A stretch of DNA of 12,230 nt from an uncultured Oscillospiraceae bacterium (GTDB lineage Bacteria; Bacillota; Clostridia; Oscillospirales; Oscillospiraceae): NCBI GenBank assembly GCA_910588105.1, contig CAJUQD010000071.1, forward strand, positions 1 to 12,230. Direction: 5' to 3'. Shown here piece by piece: positions 9,001 through 12,230 of this stretch (within the stretch, counting starts at the first letter, position 1; every line of letters starts with the position of its first letter). Below the pieces are notes generated by a model. That model was not told where the DNA came from, ran no database searches, and saw only the letters and a list, made by a program, of their open reading frames with translations. The position numbers and the translations under genes are program-made.

Positions 9001-10720
9001 CACGGGCTTTCGTACCAAGACCCGGTTCGCCAAATTCTACAATCTCCCGGAGCTTATTAACATCTGGAAAGAGGCCGCTGACATTCAGACGGCGGATATG
9101 CTGAAGCTCCCCACCCCGGAGGCGGAGTACATCACCGTCACCACCGAACCCAGCAGCTTTCAGCAGGAAATGGTGGCGGAGCTGGGCGAACGGGCGGAGG
9201 CCGTGCGGAACAGAGAAGTGGAGCCGGACGAGGACAATATGCTGAAAATCACCTCGGATGGCCGCAAGCTGGCTCTGGACCAGCGTTTGCAGAATCCCCT
9301 CCTGCCTGACGACCCGGACAGCAAGGTCAATGCCTGTGTCAAGAATGTCCTGGCCGAGTGGCGTGACAGCGCGGACATTCGGGGGACCCAGCTTGTTTTC
9401 TGCGACCTCTCTACCCCCAAAAACGACGGCAAATTCAACGTCTATGACGATATTAAGGCCAAGCTGATCGCCCAGGGGATTCCCCCGGAGGAGATCGCTT
9501 TTATTCACGACGCCAACACCGAGGCGCAAAAGGCGGAGCTGTTCGCCAAGGTACGCCGGGGGCAGGTGCGGGTACTGATCGGAAGCACCCAGAAAATGGG
9601 AGCTGGCACCAACGTCCAGGACCGCATTGTGGCGTCTCATGACCTGGATTGCCCATGGAGGCCCGCTGATTTGGAGCAAAGAGCCGGTCGGTCGCTGCGC
9701 CAGGGCAACATGAACAAATCGGTCAAAATGTTCAAGTACGTCACCAAGGGCACCTTTGACGCCTACAACTGGGGGCTGGTGGAGAACAAGCAGAAATTCA
9801 TCGGTCAGATTATGACCAGCAAATCCCCCGCCCGGTCCGCTGAGGATGTGGACGCCACCGCCCTCTCCTATGCCGAGGTCAAGGCCCTGGCTACCGGGGA
9901 CGACCGTATCCGGGAGAAGATGGAGCTGGATGTGCAGGTGGCGAAGCTGAAAATGCTGAAATCCAACCACACCGCCATGCAGTATGAAATGCAGAACAAA
10001 ACGCTGAAATACTATCCGCAGAAAATCGCGGAAACGAAGCTGTTTATTGAGGCGCTGGGGAAGGATTTGCCCATTGTCCAGGCCCATCCGGTAAAGGACG
10101 ACGCTTTTTCCATGACCGTCATGGGCCAGACCTTCACTGAGCGCAAGGAGGCGGGCGAGGCCATTATCAAGGCGTGTCTGCTCATGCCCGACCCGGAGAA
10201 GCCCCTCGACCTGGGCGAATACCGGGGCTTTCCCATGCAGCTTCATTGTACCGGCTCCAAGTTCAAGATCACGATGAAGCAGCATTTGACCTATACGGCG
10301 GAGCTGGCCGATGATCCGGTGGGCAATGTTACCCGTATCAACAACGCCTTAGAGGGTATGGCCGAAAAAATCAAGGGGCATGAGAACCATCTGGAGAGAC
10401 TGGAGAAGGAGCTGGTGAACGCCAAGGAAGAATCTGAACGGCCCTTCCCCAAGGAAAATGAGCTGGTGGAGAAGTCCGCCCGCCTGACCCAGCTCAACCG
10501 GGAGCTGGAGAAACCCAAGACCAAGGTAGTGGAGAAATCCAAGGACAGCGAGGATGAAGCGGATTTAGGGGACGGCGAGGCCCCCGCGCCGGAGCCGCCC
10601 GCGCTTACCGTATTGAGCGGTGATAAGCCGTCCATCCGGGCGGCGCTACGCTCCTACGTTCCACCCGCGCCGGTGGCTGCTGGCGCGGAAAGAGATCAGC
10701 GAAGGGAGGCGGCACTGTGA
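2..10720 (+). CDS. Giant ICE polyvalent protein: ArdC-like N-terminus, MutS-I-like modules, N6 methylase and SNF2 helicase (5' partial)
   Basis: Residues are numbered from the Val codon at nt 8. The frame is open to the left edge, so the true start lies upstream. Domain order: ArdC-like N-terminal segment (about 10-63, with YAQRPDATACAE); Gly/Arg/Pro-rich linker (271-392) overprinted by tnpV; two related repeats (459-590, 689-800); MutS-I-like module (982-1075); a segment with GDLMRDPEM resembling a small ICE domain (DUF6908-like, from memory); degenerate MutS-I-like copy (about 1652-1740); two short GMELT repeats (1755, 1833); methylase (1931-2211); SNF2 helicase (2711-3285); charged coiled-coil tail. 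ICE relatives I recall are about 2,400-3,000 residues, so this one is long. It belongs to the 'large polyvalent proteins' delivered or used during conjugation to counter host defences. A role in antirestriction or DNA remodelling, like phage P1 DarB, is inference. It is translationally coupled to mobC. No frameshift is seen. Confidence 0.93.
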   Translation, partial: QDVESWKQYLTTASRLYKYRFDEQLLIYAQRPDATACAEMELWNNTMRRWVKARSTGIALITKDARGKPKLRYVYDVADTRPVRGAKTPYLWEMTAEKSGAVAEALERQYGPTEESDIGWTLMEQAKRAVSEAYRDHLEDLRYDVRDSFLEELDDLNLEVRYKNLLTASVQYTLLTRCGLDPSEYLEDEDLAGIVEFSTPAVLHHLGSAASKVSLDLLEEIGRAVKTYDREQAKNKEKNIEKPLAKSPVIDYTKVKEEFNTVKRESEERSVTHDDGTDLQAGGRLPDSRPGSGRSGGTGGNAPGQVRDAAGDISGGTPPRDAHLHAADGAAVPAPAGDRPAGEGAGGPDGGRLEEAERRGRGDEGPRSDGMGPGGEQLHGPGGGDRAGGDRLQVNQEQQETVGEQPAVSASAEEPPAPGVQDLSLFSLFPTVEEQIESIAEAQEEDRRTTQQHTSTPSGQVPSAVIGRALTCGGNEKHSIERIVAFFQKGPTGSDAASFMKKEFGEGGKGVTIGGQEYSLWFNSEGFRIAPGRSAFGPGSTLISWVSAAAMTSNLLRDGTFATQDKIDAAPDNEVQELAEKLWYLRQDFSDSAKKLNLMPIISQHFLGKGFPDDTKEISELLKLPVHRQQIWREVDAFLDKYRFNSNLLRFHKIHDPVYLLTSIDRLSAVKEQYKAVEGFAPAKASFITEDEITRLLTGGPSIAESKLQIYSYFVQGHNAKECADFLKSSYGEGGRCYTGYDENYGTKGIRFTRSDEESGYKGYDTVTLNWNQVQKRVRALIDSGQYLNDQEKAYLPAYEKVTLARRIHAFNYYKPDPDRTYPHEWDFNAAKQDILPLLDSPEQVEKIFNRMLSDFAPLSPDTPHYTEMQLALRDVGMYQRGESPLFTPLPEAVLEAERQKKQAAKEAKRAAPTPQRTPSEVPPDSGDRLAAAARALANKRRTPDQEDQSGQFSLFSPAAPAPLEPEPSAPPQAAEHEETSRSPWWDGYNEIKEANPHNIVLFQVGDFFEMFGEDAKTTAALLDLSLTTRPIAGVGRVEMCGVPARSLEQYIEKLREFHSVTLVPTEAQTGERQPSILLSRQEQAIQDSGEQGWQTTVTERNYQATVTAEEAPLLARLMQTNEISAAQFNHENGEVTFSFPAADREAVENLIAKLRAELAKAVAASYPSEKSQKPGRTKLELNYRNFVKLFPEIASGEYRYLSMEAGEAMMPLHLEWIDTDVIAVSHTYTQNGDLMRDPEMTFRVDREKGTLEPLTFRQDGSIQINQEVYPEPGKWIPKLHRDLNTFAQQWLKNISEQGYHKREAVMVRDGEDVRLTFDQDSRAVENDSLGDNPTVRQIYEHYTPIVKNMVLADTAYQNACANSDQDLARLEGNEAIKRAVLAINETPLLKQYYDNAAFRNRLHQEIISETYSTISQPEQAAKAPVSMDSPERFEIVRLWGNGPFGIYDNALELFYAEGTQTLQFVERGSAENYLANIHRVTGRTVPPETSAEWVVTPVTLYETALKILDRAIGNSSLSQYLRDRDLDYNEAADTLNAEMPDLMEAARAYPDILAAFHSLPMFREWLVEDLMERRYQDVITDPRLAPERYADSPDAPDWARAVPAADRSEPEQAEAGVEIPPAPETVPEPTGVGAPEQPETPAAVQTEPNLTPNVDEYLDLKAQYPDKLVGVQVGDYMLFYGKDAEAAAPAMGKDLLTRDIPGLGSTFVTGTSLGWQSALTDLLEHGHSVVMARPDPERGPDAPYEIIKERSAAEFIPLGMELTMDGRRMKIDSVDFQAGTVSLLDLDMKGWFPIFRSEPIPFVREFIEEAQRSEEYTIAEVAAHRQRMEAADEIPIGMELTVDGQRVKIHSIDAEHDVVRLKILDTAYSYLQRSIQAVRDLVAKARAAVLGADDSVPPPPPPEPEPEQVEIDGGQVVPPPPPASRQPRRERHNFQITDDNLGVGGEKTKYQYNVAAIRTLKQIEAESRLATPEEQEILSRYVGWGGIAGVFDQNDPKWAKEYAELKELLTPEEYKSACATVLNAHYTSPTVIKAMYQAVENMNFQPGTVLEPSMGIGNFFGLLPDSLASAKLYGVELDDLTGRIARQLYQNADITLAGFEQTDRKDFYDLAVGNVPFGQYPVNDPAYNKLGFNIHNYFFAKALDQVRPGGVVAFVTSRYTMDSKDSTVRKYLAERADLLGAIRLPNNAFKANAGTEVVSDIIFLQKRDRPAIEQPGWVQVGENEDGFKINSYFLEHPDMVLGQPTSESTQYGRQDYTVAPIDGADLSQQLAGAIQNLAPPDRELLEIEPEQEGELESIPADPSVRNFSYALSEGKLYFRENSRMKPVDLGKTPTERAMGMIAIRDCARKLIDLQLENAGDDVIKAEQAKLNRLYDAFTKKHGLLNSLGNRRAFEQDSSYPLLCSLEVVDDEGNLERKADMFTKRTIQNRQAVTSVDTAVEALAVSIGEKARVDLEYMAGLMGGPEKIPQIVEDLKGIIFKDPATGPFDFAGGGENWSKGWQAADEYLSGNVRVKLAQARAAAEDNPQFAINVEKLEQVQPKDLTATEISVRVGASWIDPEIYQQFMFELLGTSERLREKKIQLRYSDSSGEWRVQGKNEDSRDNVRVHTTYGTKRVNAYELFEAALNQRDVRVFDKKWIGGEETRVLNEEETTFAQQKQEAICEAFKEWIFKDPERREALCRKYNSIFNATRPREYDGSHIRFAGMNPEISLRPHQQNAVAHILYGKNTLLAHCVGAGKTFEMVAAAMESKRLGLCQKSLFVVPNHLTEQWGGDFLRLYPGAKVLVATKKDFEPHRRKKFCARIATGDYDAVIIGHSQFEKIPLSPERQSAVIRDQIDEIITAIESAKEEDGDHFTVKQMEKTKKNLEAKLEKLAAKEKKDNVVTFEELGVDRLFVDEAHSFKNLFLHTKMSRVAGIAQTDAQKSSDMYGKCRYMDEITGGRGITFATGTPISNSMVELYTMMRYLQFDTLVENGHRHFDNWAADFGEKVTAMELKPEGTGFRTKTRFAKFYNLPELINIWKEAADIQTADMLKLPTPEAEYITVTTEPSSFQQEMVAELGERAEAVRNREVEPDEDNMLKITSDGRKLALDQRLQNPLLPDDPDSKVNACVKNVLAEWRDSADIRGTQLVFCDLSTPKNDGKFNVYDDIKAKLIAQGIPPEEIAFIHDANTEAQKAELFAKVRRGQVRVLIGSTQKMGAGTNVQDRIVASHDLDCPWRPADLEQRAGRSLRQGNMNKSVKMFKYVTKGTFDAYNWGLVENKQKFIGQIMTSKSPARSAEDVDATALSYAEVKALATGDDRIREKMELDVQVAKLKMLKSNHTAMQYEMQNKTLKYYPQKIAETKLFIEALGKDLPIVQAHPVKDDAFSMTVMGQTFTERKEAGEAIIKACLLMPDPEKPLDLGEYRGFPMQLHCTGSKFKITMKQHLTYTAELADDPVGNVTRINNALEGMAEKIKGHENHLERLEKELVNAKEESERPFPKENELVEKSARLTQLNRELEKPKTKVVEKSKDSEDEADLGDGEAPAPEPPALTVLSGDKPSIRAALRSYVPPAPVAAGAERDQRREAAL
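732..760 (+). promoter_or_regulatory. Candidate internal promoter for nested tnpV
   Basis: TTGCAA (732-737) and TATACT (755-760) are separated by exactly 17 bases, matching sigma-70/sigma-A consensus 4/6 and 5/6. They sit in an AT-rich island (about 700-800) inside the otherwise GC-rich giant gene. The predicted start near 767 would give a leader of about 50 bases before tnpV. The AT-richness could instead reflect the Lys/Asn/Glu-rich peptide encoded here in the giant frame, so this remains a prediction. Confidence 0.5.
804..810 (+). promoter_or_regulatory. Ribosome binding site of tnpV inside the giant coding region
   Basis: AAAGGAG lies 8 bases before ATG 819. It is a near-perfect Shine-Dalgarno sequence for Firmicutes. 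It decides the tnpV start and argues that the nested frame is actively translated. Confidence 0.8.
819..1184 (+). CDS. tnpV: TnpV family transposon-encoded protein, nested in the +1 frame of the giant gene
   Basis: A 121-residue protein starting MTMELTYKQAGDY and ending VLAEIVYK. I recognise it as the TnpV family (PF14198), named from the Tn4451 transposon of Clostridium perfringens; its function is not firmly known, and an accessory role in element mobility is often assumed. The length is normal for the family and nothing looks broken. ATG 819 is chosen because AAAGGAG (804-810) lies 8 bases upstream; a GTG at 792 in the same frame has no such site. The gene lies wholly inside the giant gene, whose codons start one base earlier. 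By hand count, third-position G/C is 107 of 121 codons in this frame and about 40 of 122 in the giant frame, so this is the selected frame. The sequence is mostly charged and helical, with no evident membrane segment. Expression independent of the giant gene is inferred from the RBS and an upstream promoter-like site. Confidence 0.88.
   Translation: MTMELTYKQAGDYLIPDLAVDGAEELEEMPLGKYGMLRETFLEEHHPGTHTSMLLTGRLYPHLREIDRQAREQVDRMVADLKKQNGVDEAMKARDQMGWVQAVNSFTAQAEEIVLAEIVYK
1382..2400 (+). repeat. Two diverged copies of an accessory domain within the giant protein
   Basis: Copy A begins near residue 459 (nt 1382) and copy B near residue 689 (nt 2072, to about nt 2400). Both share the same order of landmarks: a Leu-Thr-x-Gly-Gly turn, a helix ending in a Phe/Tyr-Phe pair, a Phe-x-Lys helix, EFGEGG or SYGEGG, a Gly/Tyr-rich strand, an aromatic strand with FRI or IRF, and a Ser-Trp or Asn-Trp helix. 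The copies are clearly diverged at the protein level, so this is an old duplication, not a DNA repeat. I do not know the function. Similar units occur in the accessory region of other ICE helicase proteins. Confidence 0.6.
2951..3230 (+). other. MutS domain I-like module with intact Phe-x-Glu motif
   Basis: Residues 982-1075 follow the MutS mismatch-recognition domain I pattern: a Tyr-x-x-Ile-Lys helix, a strand into VGDFFEMFGEDA, a helix ending in LSLTTR, a Gly-Val-Pro turn and a helix containing YIEKL. In MutS the Phe and Glu of the GDFYELF motif contact the mismatched base. Here F1006 and E1008 hold these positions. None of the other MutS domains (connector, core, clamp, ATPase) is present. 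The likely role is sensing distorted or unusual DNA, which is inference. Confidence 0.72.
4961..5230 (+). other. Second, degenerate MutS domain I-like module
   Basis: Residues about 1652-1740 repeat the first module's outline: EYLDLKAQYPDK helix, VQVGDYMLFYGKDA, a DLLTRDIPG turn and a C-terminal helix. The Phe-x-Glu signature is replaced by Y1675-M-L1677, so the mismatch-reading residues are gone. It probably arose by duplication within the family and now has a structural or different binding role (inference). Confidence 0.55.
5270..5600 (+). repeat. Tandem 78-residue-spaced GMELT-DG repeats in the giant protein
   Basis: A short unit beginning I-P-L/I-GMELT-M/V-DG-x-R/Q-x-KI-x-S-x-D occurs at residue 1755 (nt 5270) and again at residue 1833 (nt 5504). 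The first copy continues into a Phe-Pro-Ile-Phe-Arg segment and the second into a helix. The unit looks like a small beta barrel or hairpin domain attached behind the degenerate MutS-like module. The function is unknown. The similarity is clear at both protein and DNA level, since GGCATGGAACTGAC is shared. Confidence 0.6.
5798..6640 (+). other. N6-adenine DNA methyltransferase-like domain with NVPF in place of NPPY/F
   Basis: Residues 1931-2211. A conserved lead-in (YNVAAIRTLKQIE, then RYVGWGGI) precedes motif I, LEPSMGIGNF at residues 2049-2058, which binds S-adenosylmethionine. Motif IV, which in type I and gamma-class N6 methylases is NPPF or NPPY, reads N2113-V-P-F2116. The end of the Rossmann fold includes the GGVVAFVTSRY strand. 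The same NVPFG variant is, from memory, usual in ICE and phage methylase-helicase fusions, so it is a family trait and not a local lesion. Whether such domains methylate DNA is not established from sequence. Confidence 0.82.
8138..9860 (+). other. SNF2-type superfamily 2 helicase domain
   Basis: Residues 2711-3285 carry all main motifs: LRPHQ lead-in at 2711, Walker A GAGKT at 2735-2739, DEAH at 2896-2899, motif III ATGTP ending at P2950, a motif V region with GSTQKMGAGTNVQ, and motif VI QRAGRSLRQG beginning at Q3224. A charged coiled-coil insertion separates Walker A from DEAH. The catalytic Lys, Asp/Glu and the motif VI arginines are present, so ATPase activity is expected. The family usually translocates on double-stranded DNA without strand separation. 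Confidence 0.92.
10704..10709 (+). promoter_or_regulatory. Ribosome binding site of mobC
   Basis: GGGAGG lies 7 bases before GTG 10717, inside the last codons of the giant gene. It supports the GTG start and the 4-base GTGA overlap with the upstream stop codon, implying translational coupling. Confidence 0.75.
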
Positions 10721-11055
10721 GAAAGTACGAGGGCCGGACGGTGGGCCTTTACACAAAGGTGTCCCCGGAGGAAAAGGAGGTGATTGACCGGAAAATGGCC
10801 CTGCTGGGGACGATGAATCTGCGGGCGTACCTGCGGAAAATGGCGGTGGATGGATATGTGGTCCAGTTGGATATGTCCAGCGTGATGGAGATGGTGAAGC
10901 TCCTGCGCTCCATTTCCAGCAATGTGAACCAGATCGCCCGCCGCTGCAACAGCACCCGAAATCTCTACGCCCAGGACGTGGAAGATTTGCGTCAGGGCTA
11001 TACGGAGGTCTGGCAGGGCATCAACGACCTGCTGAAGAAATTTGAATCGCTGTGA
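10717..11055 (+). CDS. mobC: MobC-like plasmid/ICE mobilisation relaxosome protein
   Basis: A 112-residue protein. The N-terminal half (about 8-48) has the ribbon-helix-helix-like pattern of relaxosome proteins: a short strand, then SPEEKEVIDRKM, then NLRAYLRKMAVDG. The C-terminal half contains the MobC signature SSNVNQIARRCNS followed by a long helix. MobC proteins bind near the transfer origin and help the relaxase open and nick DNA. The GTG start overlaps the TGA of the giant gene, so the two are almost certainly co-transcribed and coupled. A strong terminator begins 7 bases after the stop, making this the last gene of that transcript. The relaxase is not in the window and is expected nearby. 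The length is typical of the family and all key positions look intact. Confidence 0.9.
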   Translation: MRKYEGRTVGLYTKVSPEEKEVIDRKMALLGTMNLRAYLRKMAVDGYVVQLDMSSVMEMVKLLRSISSNVNQIARRCNSTRNLYAQDVEDLRQGYTEVWQGINDLLKKFESL

Positions 11056-11062
11056 CTGCGAG

Positions 11063-11104
11063 GGCGGCGGGAGCGTGTATTTTGCGCTCTCGCCGCCTAT
11101 TTTT
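11063..11104 (+). terminator. Rho-independent terminator after mobC
   Basis: The arms GGCGGCGGGAGCG (11063-11075) and CGCTCTCGCCGCC (11085-11097) form a 13-bp stem with one G-U pair and a 9-base loop, followed by TATTTTT. It ends the transcript of the giant gene and mobC. Confidence 0.88.
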
Positions 11105-11117
11105 ACTTGAAAGCCTA

Positions 11118-11146
11118 TTTTCAAAATGCTTATCCTGTGTTATGAT
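11118..11146 (+). promoter_or_regulatory. Weak upstream candidate promoter for the coiled-coil gene
   Basis: TTTTCA (11118-11123) and TATGAT (11141-11146) are 17 bases apart, matching consensus 4/6 and 5/6. It is placed just after the mobC terminator in AT-rich DNA. A transcript from here would carry both inverted repeats of the leader. Confidence 0.35.
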
Positions 11147-11157
11147 AAAAAAGTTAT

Positions 11158-11184
11158 TTGGAATTGATGTTTTTGGGATATAAT
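11158..11184 (+). promoter_or_regulatory. Candidate promoter with perfect TATAAT for the coiled-coil gene
   Basis: A perfect -10 box TATAAT lies at 11179-11184. The best -35 is TTGGAA (11158-11163, 4/6), with a short 15-base spacer. Transcription would start near 11191, about 45 bases before ATG 11236. The location between a terminator and a gene with a strong ribosome binding site supports a promoter here, although the -35 is poor and may need an activator. Confidence 0.55.
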
Positions 11185-11220
11185 TTTCCTGATTAGATTC
11201 AGCGGAAAATATTACATCAA
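11164..11220 (+). repeat. Nested inverted repeats over the promoter and leader
   Basis: The outer arms TTGATGT (11164-11170) and ACATCAA (11214-11220) are perfect 7-bp complements. The inner arms ATTTTCC (11183-11189) and GGAAAAT (11204-11210) are also perfect. The inner pair covers the end of the -10 box and the predicted start point, a position typical of a repressor operator. In RNA they could form a stem ending just before the AAGGAG site at 11222. Confidence 0.5.
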
Positions 11221-11235
11221 AAAGGAGCAGTTATC

Positions 11236-11571
11236 ATGGATGAGCAAAACACGAAGCGCACCCGCCGCACCCCCCAGCAGATGGCCGAGGCCGTTGACAG
11301 CAAGATTGAAAAGCTGAATCAAGAGCTGGAATCTCTTGCCGCTAAAAGAGATGCCGCCAATGAGGACTTCGATAAGAAGGAGACGGCTGTTAAGGAGCGG
11401 ATCGCGGCTTTAGAGCAGAAGAAAAAGGACATTCTCGCTCCCAAACCGCCGCGCAAGCCCCGTAAGACCAAAAAGCAGAAAATCCAGGATTTGATTAAGA
11501 GCGCCAGCAAAGCCGGATTAAAGCCGGAAGAAATCGCCCAGCGGCTTGGCCTGGACCAGCCGGAGGATTGA
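11236..11571 (+). CDS. Small ICE protein: coiled coil, basic linker, C-terminal helical domain
   Basis: A 111-residue hypothetical protein. ATG 11236 is preceded at 8 bases by AAGGAG (11222-11227). Residues about 14-65 form a charged heptad-like coiled coil (DSKIEKLNQELESLAAKRD onward). Residues about 68-83 are a Pro/Lys/Arg linker (PKPPRKPRKTKKQK). Residues 84-108 look like a two-helix unit ending GLKPEEIAQRLGLDQ, which resembles half of a helix-turn-helix. Proteins of this kind recur beside mobC and TOPRIM genes in Clostridial ICEs, but I know of no demonstrated function. A self-associating DNA-binding protein is plausible from the layout only. It is a single-gene unit bounded by terminators on both sides. 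Confidence 0.82.
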   Translation: MDEQNTKRTRRTPQQMAEAVDSKIEKLNQELESLAAKRDAANEDFDKKETAVKERIAALEQKKKDILAPKPPRKPRKTKKQKIQDLIKSASKAGLKPEEIAQRLGLDQPED

Positions 11572-11592
11572 GTGTTCCGGTAATCGCCGGGT

Positions 11593-11620
11593 ATGACAAA
11601 ATTGAATACCAGCTTTTAAC
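11593..11620 (+). promoter_or_regulatory. Speculative promoter for the TOPRIM gene
   Basis: ATGACA (11593-11598, 5/6) and TTTAAC (11615-11620, 4/6) are 16 bases apart. Initiation near 11627 would fall inside the left arm of the following terminator, so transcripts from here could not form the full hairpin. It is proposed because no other space for a promoter exists before the gene. Confidence 0.3.
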
Positions 11621-11622
11621 GT

Positions 11623-11659
11623 GAGGGACGACCCAAGTGTCGTCCCTCTATTTTTTTTT
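11623..11659 (+). terminator. Rho-independent terminator between the coiled-coil gene and the TOPRIM gene
   Basis: A perfect 10-bp stem GAGGGACGAC (11623-11632) / GTCGTCCCTC (11639-11648) with loop CCAAGT is followed by TA and nine T residues (11651-11659). It ends only 18 bases before ATG 11678, so it may also act as an attenuator for the next gene. Confidence 0.9.
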
Positions 11660-11677
11660 GCAAGAAAGGGTGAATGA

Positions 11678-12230
11678 ATGCCAGGAGTAACCAAAGAACA
11701 GATCGCAAAAGCAAAGGAATGGGATTTATTATCCTATTTGCAAACCTACGAACCCCATGAGCTGAAACGCTGCGGCCCTCACGAATACTGTACCCGGACC
11801 CATGACAGCTTGAAAATCTCCCATGGGAAATGGTGCTGGAACAGCCGGGGCATCGGGGGCCGGACGGCGCTGGACTATCTCATCAAGGTCCGGGGGATGG
11901 ACTTTGTAGGGGCGGTGGAGGCCCTGTGCGGCTACCGCGCCCCGCCGCCCCAGGAACAGCCCAAGCCGAAACCTCCGAAGCCCTTTCAACTCCCGGAGGC
12001 CAGCCGGTTCCCCTCCATGATGCTGGCCTATCTGCAAGGCCGGGGCATCCACCCGGAGCTGCTGCAAACGTGTATCCAGGCCGATACGCTTTATGAGAGC
12101 CAGAAGTATCAGAACTGCGTCTTTGTTGGGAAGGACCCAGCGGGCTGTGCCCGGTTCGCCTGTCTCCGGGGGACACGGGACAATTTTCGGATAGATGTGG
12201 AGAGCAGCGATAAACGGTACAATTTTTCCC
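11678..12230 (+). CDS. DUF3991/TOPRIM primase-like ICE protein (3' partial)
   Basis: The frame opens at ATG 11678 with AAAGGG (11665-11670) 7 bases upstream and stays open to the window edge, giving 184 codons. It begins MPGVTKEQIAKAKEWDLLSY, the standard opening of ICE DUF3991/TOPRIM proteins. A CHC2-type zinc-finger remnant follows: C38-x3-H42, DSLKIS, then KWCWNSRGIGGRTALDYLIK (51-70). After a Pro-rich linker (about 93-104) comes the DUF3991 segment with YLQGRGIHPELLQ and NCVFVGKD. The TOPRIM domain would lie beyond the window. The family is DnaG-like, and a role in priming the transferred strand is the usual inference. Only C53 remains where a Cys-x2-Cys pair would be expected, so zinc binding may be weakened or lost. 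The C-terminal end cannot be judged. Confidence 0.85.
   Translation, partial: MPGVTKEQIAKAKEWDLLSYLQTYEPHELKRCGPHEYCTRTHDSLKISHGKWCWNSRGIGGRTALDYLIKVRGMDFVGAVEALCGYRAPPPQEQPKPKPPKPFQLPEASRFPSMMLAYLQGRGIHPELLQTCIQADTLYESQKYQNCVFVGKDPAGCARFACLRGTRDNFRIDVESSDKRYNFS

Noticed and set aside
3989..10285. Large minus-strand open frames (3989-5185, 5393-6811, 6938-8104, 8879-10285)
   Set aside because: Typical antisense shadows of a GC-rich gene; compositions rich in Arg, Gly, His and Leu without domain order.
11105..11235. Transfer origin (oriT) in the AT-rich gap next to mobC
   Set aside because: Inverted repeats exist, but no recognisable nick-site motif can be seen and the relaxase that would define it is outside the window; promoter/operator is the simpler reading.
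1..12230. CRISPR arrays, tRNA or rRNA genes, insertion sequence ends, integration sites
   Set aside because: No spaced direct repeats, cloverleaf, rRNA-like stretch, transposase or terminal inverted repeats were seen in the window.

Overview
The window is part of the conjugation and maintenance module of an integrative and conjugative element (ICE) of the Tn1549/CTn type found in gut Clostridia and other Firmicutes. The basis is gene content and order: a giant DNA methylase-helicase protein, then a MobC relaxosome protein, a small coiled-coil protein, and a CHC2/TOPRIM primase-like protein. All genes are on the + strand. Codons are GC-rich at the third position, as in Oscillospiraceae/Lachnospiraceae relatives, but the exact host cannot be named from this sequence alone.

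Layout. (1) nt 2-10720: one uninterrupted frame of more than 3,570 codons, with its 5' end outside the window. It encodes a 'large polyvalent protein': an ArdC-like N-terminal segment, repeated accessory domains, a MutS domain-I-like module with its Phe-x-Glu motif (plus a degenerate second copy), an N6-adenine methyltransferase-like domain and a complete SNF2-type superfamily 2 helicase. (2) nt 819-1184: a tnpV gene nested in the +1 frame inside the giant gene, with its own ribosome binding site and a plausible embedded promoter. (3) nt 10717-11055: mobC, overlapping the giant gene's stop by 4 bases and followed by a strong terminator. (4) nt 11105-11235: an AT-rich control region with promoter-like sites and nested inverted repeats. 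(5) nt 11236-11571: a small coiled-coil/basic protein, then a second strong terminator. (6) nt 11678-12230: the start of a DUF3991/TOPRIM-type protein that runs off the window.

Working together (inference). MobC would help the relaxase, expected just outside the window, nick the transfer origin. The giant protein probably shields or remodels element DNA entering a new host, by analogy with phage P1 DarB (methylase-helicase antirestriction) and ArdC. The TOPRIM protein would serve replication of the transferred strand. The most unusual feature is the nested tnpV gene. Within its 366 bp, third-position GC is about 88% in the tnpV frame but only about 33% in the giant frame, so TnpV is the constrained product and the giant protein's Gly/Arg/Pro-rich linker is a by-product of overprinting.
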